A stretch of 64,000 bases of DNA, taken from Septoria linicola (lineage: Eukaryota; Ascomycota; Dothideomycetes; Mycosphaerellales; Mycosphaerellaceae). This document shows, piece after piece, positions 12,193 to 26,338 of this stretch (the stretch's first letter is position 1; each line of letters begins with the position of its first letter). The DNA lies in the NCBI GenBank assembly GCA_024114885.1, contig CP099419.1:4092001-4156000 (forward strand), given 5' to 3'. The position numbers and the translations under genes are program-made. The notes beneath the pieces were generated by a model. It was not told the origin of the DNA. It made no database searches and worked only from the letters and a program-made list of their open reading frames with translations.

Positions 12193-15100
12193 ATCCTCCC
12201 TTTCTTAGTATCTAACTAGATACCTAACTACCTATAGAGCCTTCTTAGAATTACTTAAAACTAGCTAGTTTTCTTATTAAAGTCTATTAAACTTTTAATT
12301 AGAGGCTTATTAAATAGTTACCTTTTCTAACGATAACTACTAAAAACACCTTCTTAGATCCGATTATTATTCGCTAGACGCTACTCTTCTACTATATTCT
12401 TAGAGATTTCCTTAGGAATAGCCTCTCTTTTCTTCGATACTAATACTTCTAAGTTACTATCTATACTTATAAAGCTAGCTTCGCTAAACACCTACTTCTT
12501 AATATCTATAGCTATAGCGTAGGTAGTATCGAATTAAGCTTTAGCTATAGTCTACTACTTAACTATATAGACCTTAAACTCCTCCTTACTTATACTAAAG
12601 AGCTTCTTTATTTCTATACTTACTACCTAATCCGCTTATAGAACTTAGCCTACTAAGGTATCGGAAATCGGGCCTAGGCTAGTTAATAGTACCTCTATAG
12701 TAAAAGGTTTTATCGCTTATATAGGGTATATAGTACTAGAAGCTATAAAGGGTATCCGCTCGTAGTAGAGATATACGCTATAGATCGTAGGAACGTTAAC
12801 GTAGTTACTATTAGGTAGCTTATCTAATATTCGACTATTAGAGTAGGCTAGAAACACTATTAGAATTATACAATACTCTTCGCCTATACGAGTATACTAC
12901 TAAGGGATATAGAGGTATGAAATAACTAGTAAGCCCGTATTAGTATAAGGGTTCTTCTAACTAAGCTTAAGATTAGCTTTTATTTCGTTAGTAATTACTA
13001 GAGGTATAGTCTCGACGAAGCCTATACTATAGCTTTACTTATTAGCGATAATATACCTTACTAGCTACTTTACCTCCTTAGAGTTAAAGAGCCTATTACT
13101 AATCGTGTCCGAGGTTAGTAAAAGTCGTCCTCTATCGCTAGTATCGTCTAGAGAGATCGTAAACTAAACCTAATTAAGGCCCTTCTTCTTAAGTAGTATA
13201 TTCTCGTTCAAGGCGATATACTAGAAGCTATTAGGATAGTTAGAACCTACCTTATCGTCGAAGATATAAACAGTAGTAGATAGGTAGGCTACGTACTTAA
13301 TAGTCGTATATAGAGTAGTAACTAGCTAGTATAGCTATAGTAGAAGATACTAGCGAAGAAGCTATTAGGATAGCGAGTACTATATACTACGAGACTAACT
13401 ATACTAACTAATAGCTGTATTATACTATCGATATACTATAAACTTATACTATATAGCTTCGAGTAAAGAGTCTAGGATCCGAAATAGGCCTCTAGTAGAA
13501 GAAGAATAAAAGAGGAAGCCGTAATCGGTCTAGGTACCCTTATTATTATTATAGTCTAAGAGCTTCTAAGCCCTCTAATAGACGTTAGAAGTAACCTTTA
13601 AGTCTACTTTAGTTACTATAAACTAAAAGGGTCTAAGATAGCTTCCTTCTACCTTATATATTAAAGCGTTAATATCGTCCTCTAGTTCCTAAGTATTAGT
13701 ACTCTTCTTACTATAACGAGAGCGTCCTACTAGCTTAGAGAAGAAAGTATTCGCTTCTAGCTTAAACTATGTCTAGTTTTAAGTATTCTAGGCGATAAGA
13801 GCTTAGAGATTAGCTATACTACCTATCTAAATAATACGCTAGTAGAGAGTATACGTTACGTTAGCTATCTTTAGTAGCTTTAAACCTATAATATTACCTA
13901 TCTTAGTTATATATTCTTTATAAAGAGGCTAGCTAAGATATAGAAGAATATTAATTAAAGTATAGCTCTTAGCTACTTTCTTCTTCTCCTAGATATTATC
14001 GACTTTTTTAAGAGCTCTACTAACGATTATATAGTAGTAGACTTTAGAGGTAATACTATCCTTTATATAAGCCTAGTAACGTAGATTAGGCTCTAAGTCG
14101 CTCTCTAGCTTAATTCTACTATTATCTTCTAGTACGATTAGCGATAGGCGTTATAGACCTAGTAGCGATTCTATTATAGGTAATACTTAGTCTTATATAG
14201 GATCGCTATCGCTTAAAGCGCTTAGTATAGGAGAAGTCTCGATTAAGGTAATAATAGTTTCTCTAGTACGAATTCTAGTAAGCCTCCTACTCTTATAAAG
14301 AACGAGCGTAGGCTTCTTTATAGAGCTTAGCGTTAACTTCTCTAACTAAGCTTTTAGCCTCTATATAGTACTAAGCGATATAGAATCTCTAAGGTAAGGC
14401 TCTAGGGTCTTAAGTAAATTACCTTCTCCTTCTCCTTCTTAACTAGAGTTTCAAGTAAGACTAGATAAGGATAGGCTCTTAGGCGTAGAGGAAGAGAGTC
14501 GTCTATTAGATCTTAGATTTCTAGGAGGAGGTAATAGTCTATAGGACATTAAGAGCTATTTCTCTACTACTAGAAATACGTAGGTCGGTTCTTTAAAGAT
14601 CTCTCCTTTACGCTCTCTCTTAGTAAGCTTAACTATAAATCTATACTAATTAAGCTTATAGCCTACCTCTAGGCGTACCTCTCTTATCTTATAGCTAAAG
14701 ACGTCGACCTACGAGAGCTCCTTCTTAAACTTATTCTAGTAGCGTCTCCTATCTAAGTTTATATTAATAAAGCCTAAGCTTTACGAGCTAGGAGTCTTCT
14801 TACTTCTCTATAGCTAAAAGTACTAGCTACGAGAGAATATATTCGCTACCTACTAATAGAAACGATCTTACTTTTACTATACTAAGAAAACCTAGTCTTT
14901 AGGCTCGCTCTCTTTAAAGATATCTTTATACTTATTTAACTATTAACGAAGGTTCCTAAGTATCTCTTTATCGTATAAGACTTAGTTAAGAAAGAGAAAG
15001 TTCTACTTATACCTAAACTCTATACGTAGCTACTACTAAATTAAGTTTCTTTCCTTTACTAAGTCTTAGCCTTCTTAGTATATTTTCTTTATATCGTCGC

Positions 15101-16409
15101 GCTTTACGCTCTACGCGTTAAGGTACTTTAGTAAAATCTTAGTTAAGAGGCGTTTAAAGAAGTTAAATATACTAATCTTTATTCTATCGTTTACTTTCTC
15201 GACTTACTTAAGTACTAAGTCGACGCTCTTCTCTTAGTCTTATAGAGTCTCTAGCGATAGAATAGCTTCGGTAGCGTTATTAAGGTTTGTTATACTAGTA
15301 AGAGATCCGCTTAAGGCCTAGAAACTAATAAGAGAGCCTTCGCGATTAGTACGAGCGAGCGCTATACCTTATATAGAACTTAAAGAAGCTATTTTTCGTC
15401 TCTTCTTCGAGAAATCTTGTCTAGGTAGTTCTTATATTAGACTTCAAATAGGCGAGGTAGAAGGCGAAAGCGCTAGTCTTAATAGCTTAGGCGTTAAAGA
15501 ACGCTAGAAAGAGAAAGTCTTGTTCTTTATACGCGATAGAGAAAGAGAACGTCTTTAAATAGTCGTATTAGTAGCTTAGGGCGATATAAAGCGCGTAACT
15601 AGTAATAAGTAACTTAAATAGCGAGGAGGGTCGGGCGCGTAACCGGTTATAGAGTTTTCTATTATATTAGTTACTACTTACGTACATAAATAGCTATATA
15701 GCGTTACTAGGTAGTAACGAAAGATAAGAATCGAACTTAATAGAAGTAAGGCTCTATAGTAACTAATTAATAGTTAATAAGGAAGAAGAGATCGTTTAGA
15801 GCGTAAAAGTAGTCTAATTATATACCTTATCGTAGTAGTATAACTACTATTAAGATTAGAGGTCTATATATAAAGCTTAGTTACGTAAGGCTTTAATTAT
15901 CGTTTAAAAAGATAACTAAAAGTTTACTTTACCTTAACGCTTCTATAGTCGTCGTATACTACTAACGCTACTACTAACTACTATAGTATATACCTTACTA
16001 TCGCTAACGAGGACTAAGACTTAGATACTATCGTCGTTACCTCTACTAATTTAAAAGAGCCTTATTTTTCGTATACCTAGTCGACTTACTAGATCGCGCT
16101 TTCTATATCGTAAGAGACCGCTAGCGCTATAATTAATAGCTAGAAAAGAGCTATTAGAGCTATTATTACTAAGGATTTAAGCTTCTCTACCTTTATATAG
16201 GCTAAAAACCTTAAACTTTAAGAATTCTCTATTAGAAACTAATACTTTTAGCGATTCCTTTAGTTAGGTGAAAATTAGTAGTAAAAGAACCTTTAGGATA
16301 GAAAACCCTTATCTCCCTTCTTCGATTAGCGACTTAAAAAGACTCTAGGAAGGTAGATTTTAGTACTAATCTTAGAAACTACTAGTAGAAAAGAGCTTCG
16401 AGAGTATAG

Positions 16410-16875
16410 GTCTAGCTTAGATTTTTAAGACCTAGTAGTAGAAAGTAGCTTAGGATAGCTAACTTTTATAGCAATAGTAGGCTCGGGACTTAGAAAAAGG
16501 AGTAGGATAGTAGGTTAACTAGTAGATATAGAATCTATACTTAAAAGTTAAGCTTAAAGGAGTAACTAGCTATATAGATACTTATCTTAGCTATAGAAAA
16601 CAGCGTCGAGATAGTTAGGATTAGCTAGATTCTTACTAATCTAGTAAAAGAGAAGCTTAGGAAGCTTAGATTAGAGCTCGATAGTAGCTCTAAGAATAAA
16701 AGAAGTACTTAGGACAGCTAAGATTTAGCTAGATTTCTACTAGTCTAGTAAATTATAAGCTTAAGAAGCTCTAATTAGAGCTTAATAGTAGCTTTAGGAT
16801 TTAAAGAAGCGCTTAGGAAGGTTAGATTAGAGCTCGATAGTAGCTCTAGAAATAAAAGAAGCGCTTAAGATAGTA
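16410..16875. repeat. Imperfect tandem array, ~52-bp unit, inside family E copy 1
   Basis: Successive blocks containing 'TTAGAGCTCGATAGTAGCTC' and 'TTAGCTAGATT' recur with spacings of 104, 104 and 52 bases (TTAGCT at 16,621 and 16,725; GAGCT(C/T) at 16,674, 16,778 and 16,830). This suggests a ~52-bp unit with an alternating two-unit period. Units are diverged, and weaker ones extend to the left. A 52-base step is not a multiple of three, so a protein-coding repeat is not clearly supported. Confidence 0.5.
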
Positions 16876-19800
16876 CGATCTTAGAAAGATTAGCTCTTTT
16901 ATAGTAGAGGCTAAGCTTTAGTAGCTAGATCTTAGCTTATATCTCTAATTAGGTATCGTCTATCGAATTTCTACTTCTTTAGCTTCGCTAGGCTAGCTTT
17001 AGCCTTTAGCTTACTAAGTCTTCTACTTCTTCTTTAAGCTCCGTTAATAGCTAGCGTATATAACTCTCTCTTTCTTCTTAAGTTATTACTAATAGCTTAT
17101 TAATAAAGATCTATAGATACTTATACCTAGGTAGAAGTCCTAGTTCTATAACCTTCTCTATTAGTAGTAGTACTTCTTCTAGTTTAACCTAATCTAGAAC
17201 TAGCTTTAAGTTTTCTTATAGAAAGATATATTTCTTAAGATCTATCCTCTTATAGACGTACTCTCGTTTTAAGCTATCTAGTTCCTTAAGCTTATATAAT
17301 ATACCTCTCTATAATACTTTAGATACTCTAAAAGAGCCTTCCTACCTAAACGTAAGCTTATAGAAGAAACTAGTTTTTAACTTAGAGTAGTATACTAATA
17401 CGAGATCTCTCTCCTTTAGTATAATAAGGTCTATATAGCGATGTTTATCGAAGTACGCCTTGTTCTATTCTTAGAGACGCTATTAACGTAGTTGTCCTTC
17501 TTCTACTATCGTTTCTATAGCTTCTAGAGCTTGAGCTCGAATTGTAAGAAGCTCTACTCTAGTCTTAACCTTACTCTAATCTATAATCTAGAAGGTATAG
17601 TGTTCTAGCTCGATTAGTAGTACTATGTTACGCCTAATTATTACCTCTAACGGCGTAAGGCCGATAGTAGAGACTATTATCGTTCTCTCTACCTATAGAA
17701 CTACTAGAATATAGTTACGAATCGTATAAAGGCCGCTATTAGAGAGCTTTAAGTAAGCGTCTAATATTATCTTATAGCTAACTTTAACGATAGCGTTAGA
17801 CTAAGAGTAGTATAGCGAAATATTAATATGTTTAATACTATATAATAGTAGTAGCTTCTCTACGTTACTAAGGTTTGTCTTATAGTTATCGAGGATAACT
17901 TCTATAGTAGTACCCTACTAGTAAAAGATCTCTTCCTATATAAACCTTACTATCTATACTAAGAAGATACTCTTCGCTAGGCACTAGAATATACGTGCTT
18001 CTAGCTAGCGCGATAGAGATTCGCGTGTAACTATTAACGAATAGTTCTTTAAGATATATAAGCCGTCGATATACTACCTCTAGCTAACTATAACTTAGAG
18101 TAGGATTTGTAGTTCTCTAGGTACCTATCTCTTATACCGAAGACTATAAACAGTATATTATCGAATAGCGAGTAAAATCTAAGCCTAAACTCTATCCTAC
18201 TACTATCGTTTCTAGATAAGATTATACGTCTGTTTAGCGCTATAGTAACCGTTCTTATAATAGTATGCCTTAATAATACGAGCTCGCGCTTTAGGTTTAT
18301 TAATAACTTACTATAGAGGTCTAGCTACTCCTTCTTAGCGCTAGAGCTAGTTGTTCTTAATATAAAATAGCCGATACTTCTTCCTTAACCGCTTATACTC
18401 GTTATTAGAAACTCTCTTAGGTCTTTATATCTATATAAGTATAAAAGCGATATTTATTAACTCCTAAGAGTAGATTCTATTAATTGTAGGTAGCTCGCTC
18501 TAAATCACCTATATAGAGAAAGCGTTAACATAAAAGGTATCGAAGAATTACTCGTTAATTATTAGATCTACGTCTTCTTCCTACTCTATAGCCTCTATAT
18601 CTTTAAGCGTAGTAGGCTTCCTTAATAACGAATCTAGAGCTATATACTTCTTACTAGGAATATATATAACGTTAAAGTCGAAGAGATAGATCTATACTAG
18701 CTAGCGCGTTATTACTATATTCGGTAAATTAGAGATAGCCTTATTAAGCTAGTAAACGAGAGTATTTATATTAATCTCTAGTTGAAAGTATACTCCGAAT
18801 AGCTATAGTTTTAGCTTCTTTAATACCTTTAGTATACTAAGGCACTCGCGCTTTCTAGTATCGTACTTGACTTCTACTAGGTTAAATAGGCCGGACTTAT
18901 ATCGAACTAGATAGCGGAGAAGTAGCTCGTCTCGATTATATTAGGAAAGCGTATATCTCTAACCTTTACTACTCGAATCTACGCCTACGATAATAAGTCC
19001 TACTCTTTCTCTATAGTTAAGAGTAACTAGGGCTAGGGCTAAAACTAGTACCTTTAAGACGACGTCTTTAGCTAGTTAGTATTTAGTAGTCTATTAAAAC
19101 TTAGTATCTTTCTATAAGAGCTTAAATAGTAGAGTAAGGATAATCGTGAAACCTTTAACCTAGACGTGGTAGTACGTAACTACGCCGAGAAAGATTCGAA
19201 CCTCCTTCTAATTCTCTAGTATTAGCTACTTCTTAATCTTCGCTACTCTTATAAAGTCTAGATAGCGACTATCGATACTAGTAAGGTAACTAACGATTAC
19301 TAGTTATTCGTAATAGAGCTATAGCTTATTAAAAGCTATAGTTATATTAGCTCGTTCTATATTATAGAGGACGTCGTCTATAGCTATAATATATTTAATA
19401 ACGTAATAGCGGAGGCTAGGTTTAACCTCTTTACTATCGTACTTCGTCTTAGGCTCTTTAATACCGATATTATTAAGGAACGGCCGTACCTTATACGAGA
19501 TATACTCTATAAGTACTTGATTAATAATACGAACGAACTAGGTAATAGAATTCGTAGCTCCTTATAGTAACGTTATCTACTATAATAAGCCTAGTAGTAA
19601 GTTAAAGCCTATAAGGTCTCTATATAATTTATCGAGTAGGATTTAGTTATATCTAGAGAAGATATTAACTAACGAGGCTAGCGCGTAACCGGTAAAGTCC
19701 TTAGAGAAACCCTTAGCGTCGGGTAGTAAGTTCGAATCTCTTATAGTAACTTGATTAAACTTCTAAGCTACGTTAATTAACTAATACTTCTTTAGCTTAC

Positions 19801-22800
19801 CTACCTCTATCTTCTTACTAATAAGAAAGTACAGATTTCGATAGGTACTATAGTATAGCTTAAGAGTTCTAGCTTAGATTCGTTATCTTAGTATATCTTC
19901 TACGACGTACTATAGAGATAGGTTTAGCTTGAAGCCTAGATACTACTATAGCTCGTAAGGAACTATCCGAATCTTCTATAGCGGAGTAATATTAGGATTA
20001 ATTCGGCCTAAATACGTAAAGTCCTACGTAAAGGTAGTTTCTCGGTTTCTTAGTATATAGTATAACAAATCTAGCTTCTTTAGTAGTAGTTCTATACTAG
20101 GTTTGAACTTTATAAGCTATTCGGGCGTAAGGCGTAATCTAGGCTCGATCGTCGAGAACCTCTTAGTTAAATACTTACTATCGTAAGGTCTAGTACTAGG
20201 TAGTATAGCTACTTCCTTCTTAATATAAGTCTATCGCTAGTCCTTTAACCCGCTAGGGTTTAACCTATTAGTTATAGTAATATCTATATTTACCGGTTTA
20301 ATCTTATTAGTAACTCGCTTATAAAGAGTATAGGCGCTAATATAGTTATCTAGCTTCTACTACCTTATAGCTTCTTTATTACGAGCTTTCTCCGCTACTA
20401 TATTAATAGCGGCCGAGATAACGTACGTCTCCTCGCTAAGCTTATCGTCTACTTTATTAGAGATAACCTCGTCGTAGGGTCCGGGTTCTTAGATAGCTAG
20501 CTCCGACTCTCTAATCTTCCTATAGGTAATTATTAAGTATTCGCCTCTATAATTTGAACCCTAGCTCGACTAAGACACTAGTATAGTATCTTCAAAACTA
20601 TACCTAATGCCCTAGTACAAGTCTCGCTCGCTAGTATAAGCTAGTTCAGCTTCGCTAGTAGCTAGTAAAAGCTTCTTAAGTCGACTATTTTAGCTAAACT
20701 TAGCGACGTTACCTTTAACGGCCGCTACTACGAGATAGTTATACTATATTTAAGTCCAGCTATAATTAACCCGTCTTAATAGTTCGAGCTACTATTATAG
20801 AGAGGTATTTTGTCTAATTAAGTCTACTATAAAATAGTCCCTAAAGTAGATTACCTTTATATACGATAACTACTATATAAGGTAGTTAAAGACTTAATTC
20901 TCTAGGAGTTTAGAGCTATTAGTAACTATAAACGAACACTAGTACTAATCGCTTATCTATCTATACTACTAGTACGGTTTGAAGTATAGTATAGAAGGTA
21001 TAACGTAATTGTCGTTTAAAAAGGTAACTATAGAACGTTCTACTAGCTAACTCTCCTAAGTAGAGTTTTTACCTCTAACTACTAAACCTTATACGGAAAG
21101 AGGAGTAGAAGCTTGAAAAGCTTATAATCTCTCCTCCTACTCCTCGCTATTATAAGATCTAGAGTCCTCGACAGTATACCCTATATTCTTTAGCTAATAA
21201 TCACTGAAAGTTAGAGTTTAGATACTAACTTCTATAGAATCTAGACGCGATAAAAGTATTAGAGCCTCTACTAAACTCGTGCCGTCGACTAGAGCTAGTT
21301 CCTCGGTACTCTAGCTTTTCCTAGGACTTGTTCTATAGTACGTATATTACTATAGCTATTAAAACTAGTAAATATAATAATATAGCTGTCTAGAGTACTA
21401 ATTAAGCCCTCCTAAGAGCTATTATCGTAGTTCTTAGAAGCTAGGCGTACCTATCGTACCTATAGCTAGCTAAGTAAGATCGGGCCGTTCGTAGGTAAGA
21501 CTAGAAACGGTATAGTAACTCTTATACTAAAGGTATCGATTAATACCTCTAGGTAGTACCTAACGAAAGTAACCTTGCCTCTAACTCCTCCTATAGTAAT
21601 ATTACTAAGAAGGGTTATACTAACTTGAAGCTTTTAAACGTGTTCGATTAGTATAATTATTAACTTAGCCTTCTCCTCGATTAAAGACTTATAAGCTATT
21701 ATTCGAGGTCCGTACTTCGTAGGTACGTAGATACTTAGAATAATCTAATAGATATTATTAAATAATAGAAGGATATTATTAGTCCGCTTATAAAGTTTAG
21801 AAGTAGGCCTAGGTTTCACTATATTAATCGCTATAGTAGTAGCCTAGAAGGCCTTAATATCGGTCGCTAAGACAGCTTTCGTCGGCTCCTCTACTATATC
21901 GTAGAAGGCTTTAGATAATAAGGAATATACGCTAATCTTAGCTCTACTACCTCTATTCGTACGCTTCTTTATACGGAGCTTATTAAGCTTCTTACGTAGA
22001 TCCGTATCGTTTAGAATATAACTCTATAAGGAATACGACGCTCGCTCGCTATAGAGAATAATCTCTACTAAGCTTAACTAGACCTTAGATTCGAGTATTT
22101 TATCTATCTAGAAGACGTTAGCGTTATTATTAGCGTATATAGCTTAAAGGTAGTTGTCTATATACTTAGTCTTTAGAGGCTCCTTAGCCTTCTTTCGCTT
22201 TTAAGTATACGTAGGAGCGACTAGAACTAGTAGACCGTTTAGGTAGTCGTATATCTACTTATTCTTAGCCTTATTATTATTATATCTCTAAGTTTAAGAA
22301 TCCTCTAACTCTCCTATATCCGTAAGGTAAGGAGCTAGCTAGTTTTTATCTTTAACCTCTTTAATACGAGAGTAACGATAAGCGTAGGTTCTTATAGCTA
22401 TAGTCTAGGTCGTAATTCGCTTCTATACTCCTATTAGCTGTCCTCTAACTAGACGAGAAGGATTTAGGTTCTACTTTATCTTTACGCTATCTCTAGCTAC
22501 GTAGGCGCCGATTAGGTCGTCCTAATCCTCCTAGGTAATAGAAGCGACTTAGCTAATATTAATAGGACCGTCGATACTAGCTACCTTGTTCGCTATCCTC
22601 TACTAGCTCGCTCTTAGCGTTAATAAACGATCTATATTTTCAAGGTTAATCTTCCTATAGCGCTACTCTAATACTCCTATTAATTCGAACAGCTTTAGTA
22701 GTTCCTTATCCTAGTAGTACTATATCTTTTCCATACCTAGGCGAGGCGTTCTATAGTATATAATACCGGTCTTTAGATCTCTATATATTAAGCTCTTAGT

Positions 22801-24879
22801 CTCGAACTACTATAGGTACTCGTAGTTTGTAGCTATATAGCCTTCGAGCCTATATATCTAATAACCTAAAATCTTTAAAGCGATCGCTATATAGGCCTCG
22901 ATTATTAACCTGTTATCTATCGTAGCTAAATTAATCGAAATCTCCTAGCTATAAGTAGAACTTAGAATATATAGATAGTCGTAATCGTAAGACTTCGCCT
23001 ACTATCCTATCGACGAGCGTAGTAGCTATAGGCCTCTTTCTTCGAGTCGACGAATCGTAGTAATTACGAGGTCTTATATACTAGCGGTAATATTATCGAC
23101 GCTTACTAGTTTATAGCCTTTATAGACTACTGTTTCTCTAGCCTTAAACTTAGAGTTTAGCCTTAGAGCGGACTTCTTTACTACTTCGTATAACTACTAG
23201 ATATCTCTACCGCCTTCGTTATATACTTCTAATTTAAAGTCCTTATTACTATTAATCTAACGCTAGGCTATCTTCAAGAGCTTACTATAATCTAAGTTAC
23301 TATTATTAAGGTCTAACCTAAGATAGGCCTAGAGTCTCTTACTAAAACGAAATAGAAGGCCTTATACGAATAGAAGAGTATAGGAGCGCTTATCTATATA
23401 CGAAGTAGGTATAGTATTAGAGTAGAGTATAAACTACCTTAAGTACTCTAAGAGATTATTATCCTCGCTACGGTTAACCTTATAAAGATTCTCTATATAG
23501 TAGCGGTTTCCGAGTATATATATATTGTCGTACTTTTAGTACTTCTTAATAATCGACTCTTTGAACTTAGCGTAGTCTCGGTCGTAGAAACTATTAAGGC
23601 GCTAGTATCGTCTACGTTAGATAACTATAACCTAAGTAAGTAACTTCTTATAAAGCTACTTATTATTATTAATAAGTAGAATAGCGTAGTTCCTATATAG
23701 TACTTTAAAGCGCTTAATATACTCGGTTACGTTCTCTCTATTAAAGAAGAGATTCTAGTCCGAGCTAGGTAGTAGCGGAACCTAAGCGATAATTACCTTC
23801 TAGCTTTAGGTTACTTAGATAGTCTCTATAAGTAGCTAGAACTACGCTATAGATAGTCTACCTCCTAAGCTCGGTTCTTAAAAGATATCGGCGTTAGGGT
23901 TAAGGTTAGTACCTCCTTAGTCCTCTACTTCTATAGATATATCGTTATCTAGTAGAGGGAATAAAGTAAAAGCGAGTAGTAGCTTTACTAGAGATCTTCG
24001 AATTTGCTTATTAAGCTAGTTAGATAAGCTACTATCTAGTGTTTTAGGCTAGCTAGTAGATACTAATTCACTTATAGAGCTCGTTCGAAGGTGTTCTAAG
24101 AGTGTATTATACTCTCCTTAATTAGGTTTTTAAATAAAATATAGTTATCGTTTAAAACGATAACTAAAAAAACAAGAGTCTAAAATTTTATTAGCCGTCT
24201 AAAGGTAAACGTTAAACTTTTCTTTATAATACCGAGACTATATTAATTATACCTAATAAGCAAGGCATGTCGTATCGTATAGTTCGACCGTTTATAGCTA
24301 GGCGCGTCCGTCTTACTTATTTAGATAATTCGCTATATAACTATAGTAGTATAATATTACGTTAGCCTATACTATATACCGGGTCTAGGGCCTTAGACGT
24401 AATTAGTATCCTTAGCTAAACGATTAGCGTCTAACGCTGTACTAGGGCTTATTCTAAGCGATCTATATACTAGAGGATATAAGATTACCTAGACGGGTCT
24501 AGCCTATCCTATAGCCTCTACGCTATCCGAACGAGAGCGTTTTTACGCTAAACCGGAGTCTAATCGAAGACTATTATAGGCATAGAGACTCTAAGTAAAT
24601 CTCCGATATAGTAAGTCGCCTTACTATCTATATAGTAATTACCGAATAGATTCGTACTAAGAGGTACTAGAGGTTTATAACTTTTCTAGGTTAGAGCGAT
24701 ATCTATATTCTAGGAGCTTCTATATTATTATAGCCCTTTAAGTCGCCTCTTACGTAGGCTCCTTTAGGCCTCTTATTAATGTTTATAGTATATTAGTTCT
24801 CGCTTTAAGGCTACTATCTACCCTCTACGCTTCTAGTCCTAGTATAAGAGAGAAGAGATAGCTCTACCTTCGGCTCTAT

Positions 24880-25158
24880 TAATAGATAATAACTACTCTA
24901 ATACTAACCCTCTAAGTAGGTATAAGAGCGGTCGCTATAGAACAAGACCTGTTCGGATAGTAATAGTCTTGTAATACGTTAATTAACTAGTAGTAACGAG
25001 CTTAAAATAGTAGTCCTAAGACTAAGAGCCTATACTAGGACCGTAGGACATTGAATTGATCAAGTAGAGTAAATATTCCTATCTTAGAAACGAGCTACTA
25101 CCTTACTTTTGTACTAAAACTACTAAGTACGGTATATAGGTAGGCCTTTACCTTACTA
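24880..25158 (-). repeat. 5' LTR of family E copy 1
   Basis: A 279-bp LTR, one base shorter than the others because GAGCCTATAC replaces GAGCCTTATAC. It is followed by Copia-type sequence beginning GTATCTC. Confidence 0.85.
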
Positions 25159-26058
25159 GTATCTCTATACTTCCCTAACTATCTTATTAGGTAATATCCT
25201 AAATATAATAAACTACTTAATTAGACCTATAGTATAGGACTTTAGGACTCTATTATACTTATTCTAGAGAATTACCTATATCTTAGCTACTAGTATAATA
25301 ATATACTATGTCTCTAGCTCTATCTTATTATCTTTACTAATACTATATCTAATACTAAACCTATATACTATATTGTCTTTTAAGAAGTATTAATTCTAAG
25401 TAATATATATCTAGAGACTAGTGTCCTACTAAACTATATATAGGTTCCCTCTAATAATTAGTTAGCTAATTACCTAGAACTAGTCCTTTTCTTCTAGCTT
25501 ATCTGTCTATAGCTTAAACTATCTCTTCTAGTTAGATCTATCTAGGATTAGAATCCTTTAGCTCTTCTTATCCTCTTAGTCTATTATAGAAATAGGTAAA
25601 TAGAATAAATAATTAGTAGAATACTTTAGACTAGCTAAGGATTCTAGAGAAGAGTAATTTCTTATAGTAGAGAGACTAGCTTTAAGAGATAGGGATTCCT
25701 CGTATTTAGGAAATTACTAAGACTTAGATCTTTCTCTCTTAGTAGAGTTTCTATTACTAGGTAGTAGGAAGGCTAAGTAGCCTCTTCTAACTCTAGTAAT
25801 ACTAGGTATAATAGTAGAGAACTAGGTAGGTATTAATAAAGTAGAAATATACTACTATCTTATAGAGATCTTTACTAACTTATATACTACTAGGTACAAA
25901 CTAGCTTTGTTAGTAATATAGTTAGAGAAACTTCTAGGCCCTAAATGTTTTCTATAGACTATAAGGGATATAAGTAACCTATACTAACATAGGTTACTCC
26001 TATTTAGTATATAAACCCGAGCTTATAACCTATTAAAAGTAGAGAGCGTGTTATATAC
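25159..26058 (-). mobile_element. Ty1/Copia relic fragment (gag-side piece)
   Basis: These 900 bases match about 40,846-41,745 closely, differing mostly by transitions. They lie between two family E copies. By comparison with the longer piece they represent the 5' end and gag side of a minus-sense Copia element. CpG is almost absent here, unlike the neighbouring elements. No open frame remains. Confidence 0.65.
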
Positions 26059-26338
26059 TAATAGATAATAACTACTCTAATACTAACCTCTTAGGTAGGT
26101 ATAAGAGTAGTCGCTATAGAATAAGACCTGTTCGGATAGTAATAGTCTTATAATACGTTAATTAAATAGTAGTAACGAGCTCAAAATAGTAGCCCTAGGA
26201 CTAAGAGCCTTATACTAGGACCGTAGGACATTGAATTAATTAAGTAGAGTAAATATTGCTATCTTAGAAACGAGCTACTACCTTACTTTTGTACTAAAAC
26301 TACTAAGTACGGTATATAGGTAGGCCTTTACCTTACTA
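26059..26338 (-). repeat. 3' LTR of family E copy 2
   Basis: A 280-bp LTR. It reads GAATA-N5-TGTTC where most other copies have GAACA, one CpA to TpA change in the palindrome. Confidence 0.85.

Larger units (their letters stand above)
11913..25158 (-). mobile_element. Structurally complete 13.2-kb family E LTR retrotransposon, copy 1 (Ty3/Gypsy-like pol)
   Basis: LTRs lie at 11,913-12,192 and 24,880-25,158. The purine tract (plus-strand pyrimidines at 12,195-12,206) abuts the left LTR, so sense is minus and the left LTR is 3'. On the minus strand about 18.9-19.5 kb gives Ty3/Gypsy-like RT to RNase H strings: AIDDVL near 19,370, RIFLGVVTYYHV near 19,170-19,205, VKGFTIILTLLFKL just downstream, and VGVDSSSKG near 18,985. 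About 5 kb precede the RT and about 6.5 kb follow it, unusually large for this superfamily. An imperfect tandem array lies at about 16,410-16,875. No reading frame survives. Flanks (CTAG left, GTAT right) do not match, so the copy is not a clean single insertion. Confidence 0.8.

Noticed and set aside
16410..16875. CRISPR-like array or a plus-sense coiled-coil gene in the tandem repeats
   Set aside because: Units are contiguous without spacers, the genome is eukaryotic, and a 52-base step breaks any single reading frame.
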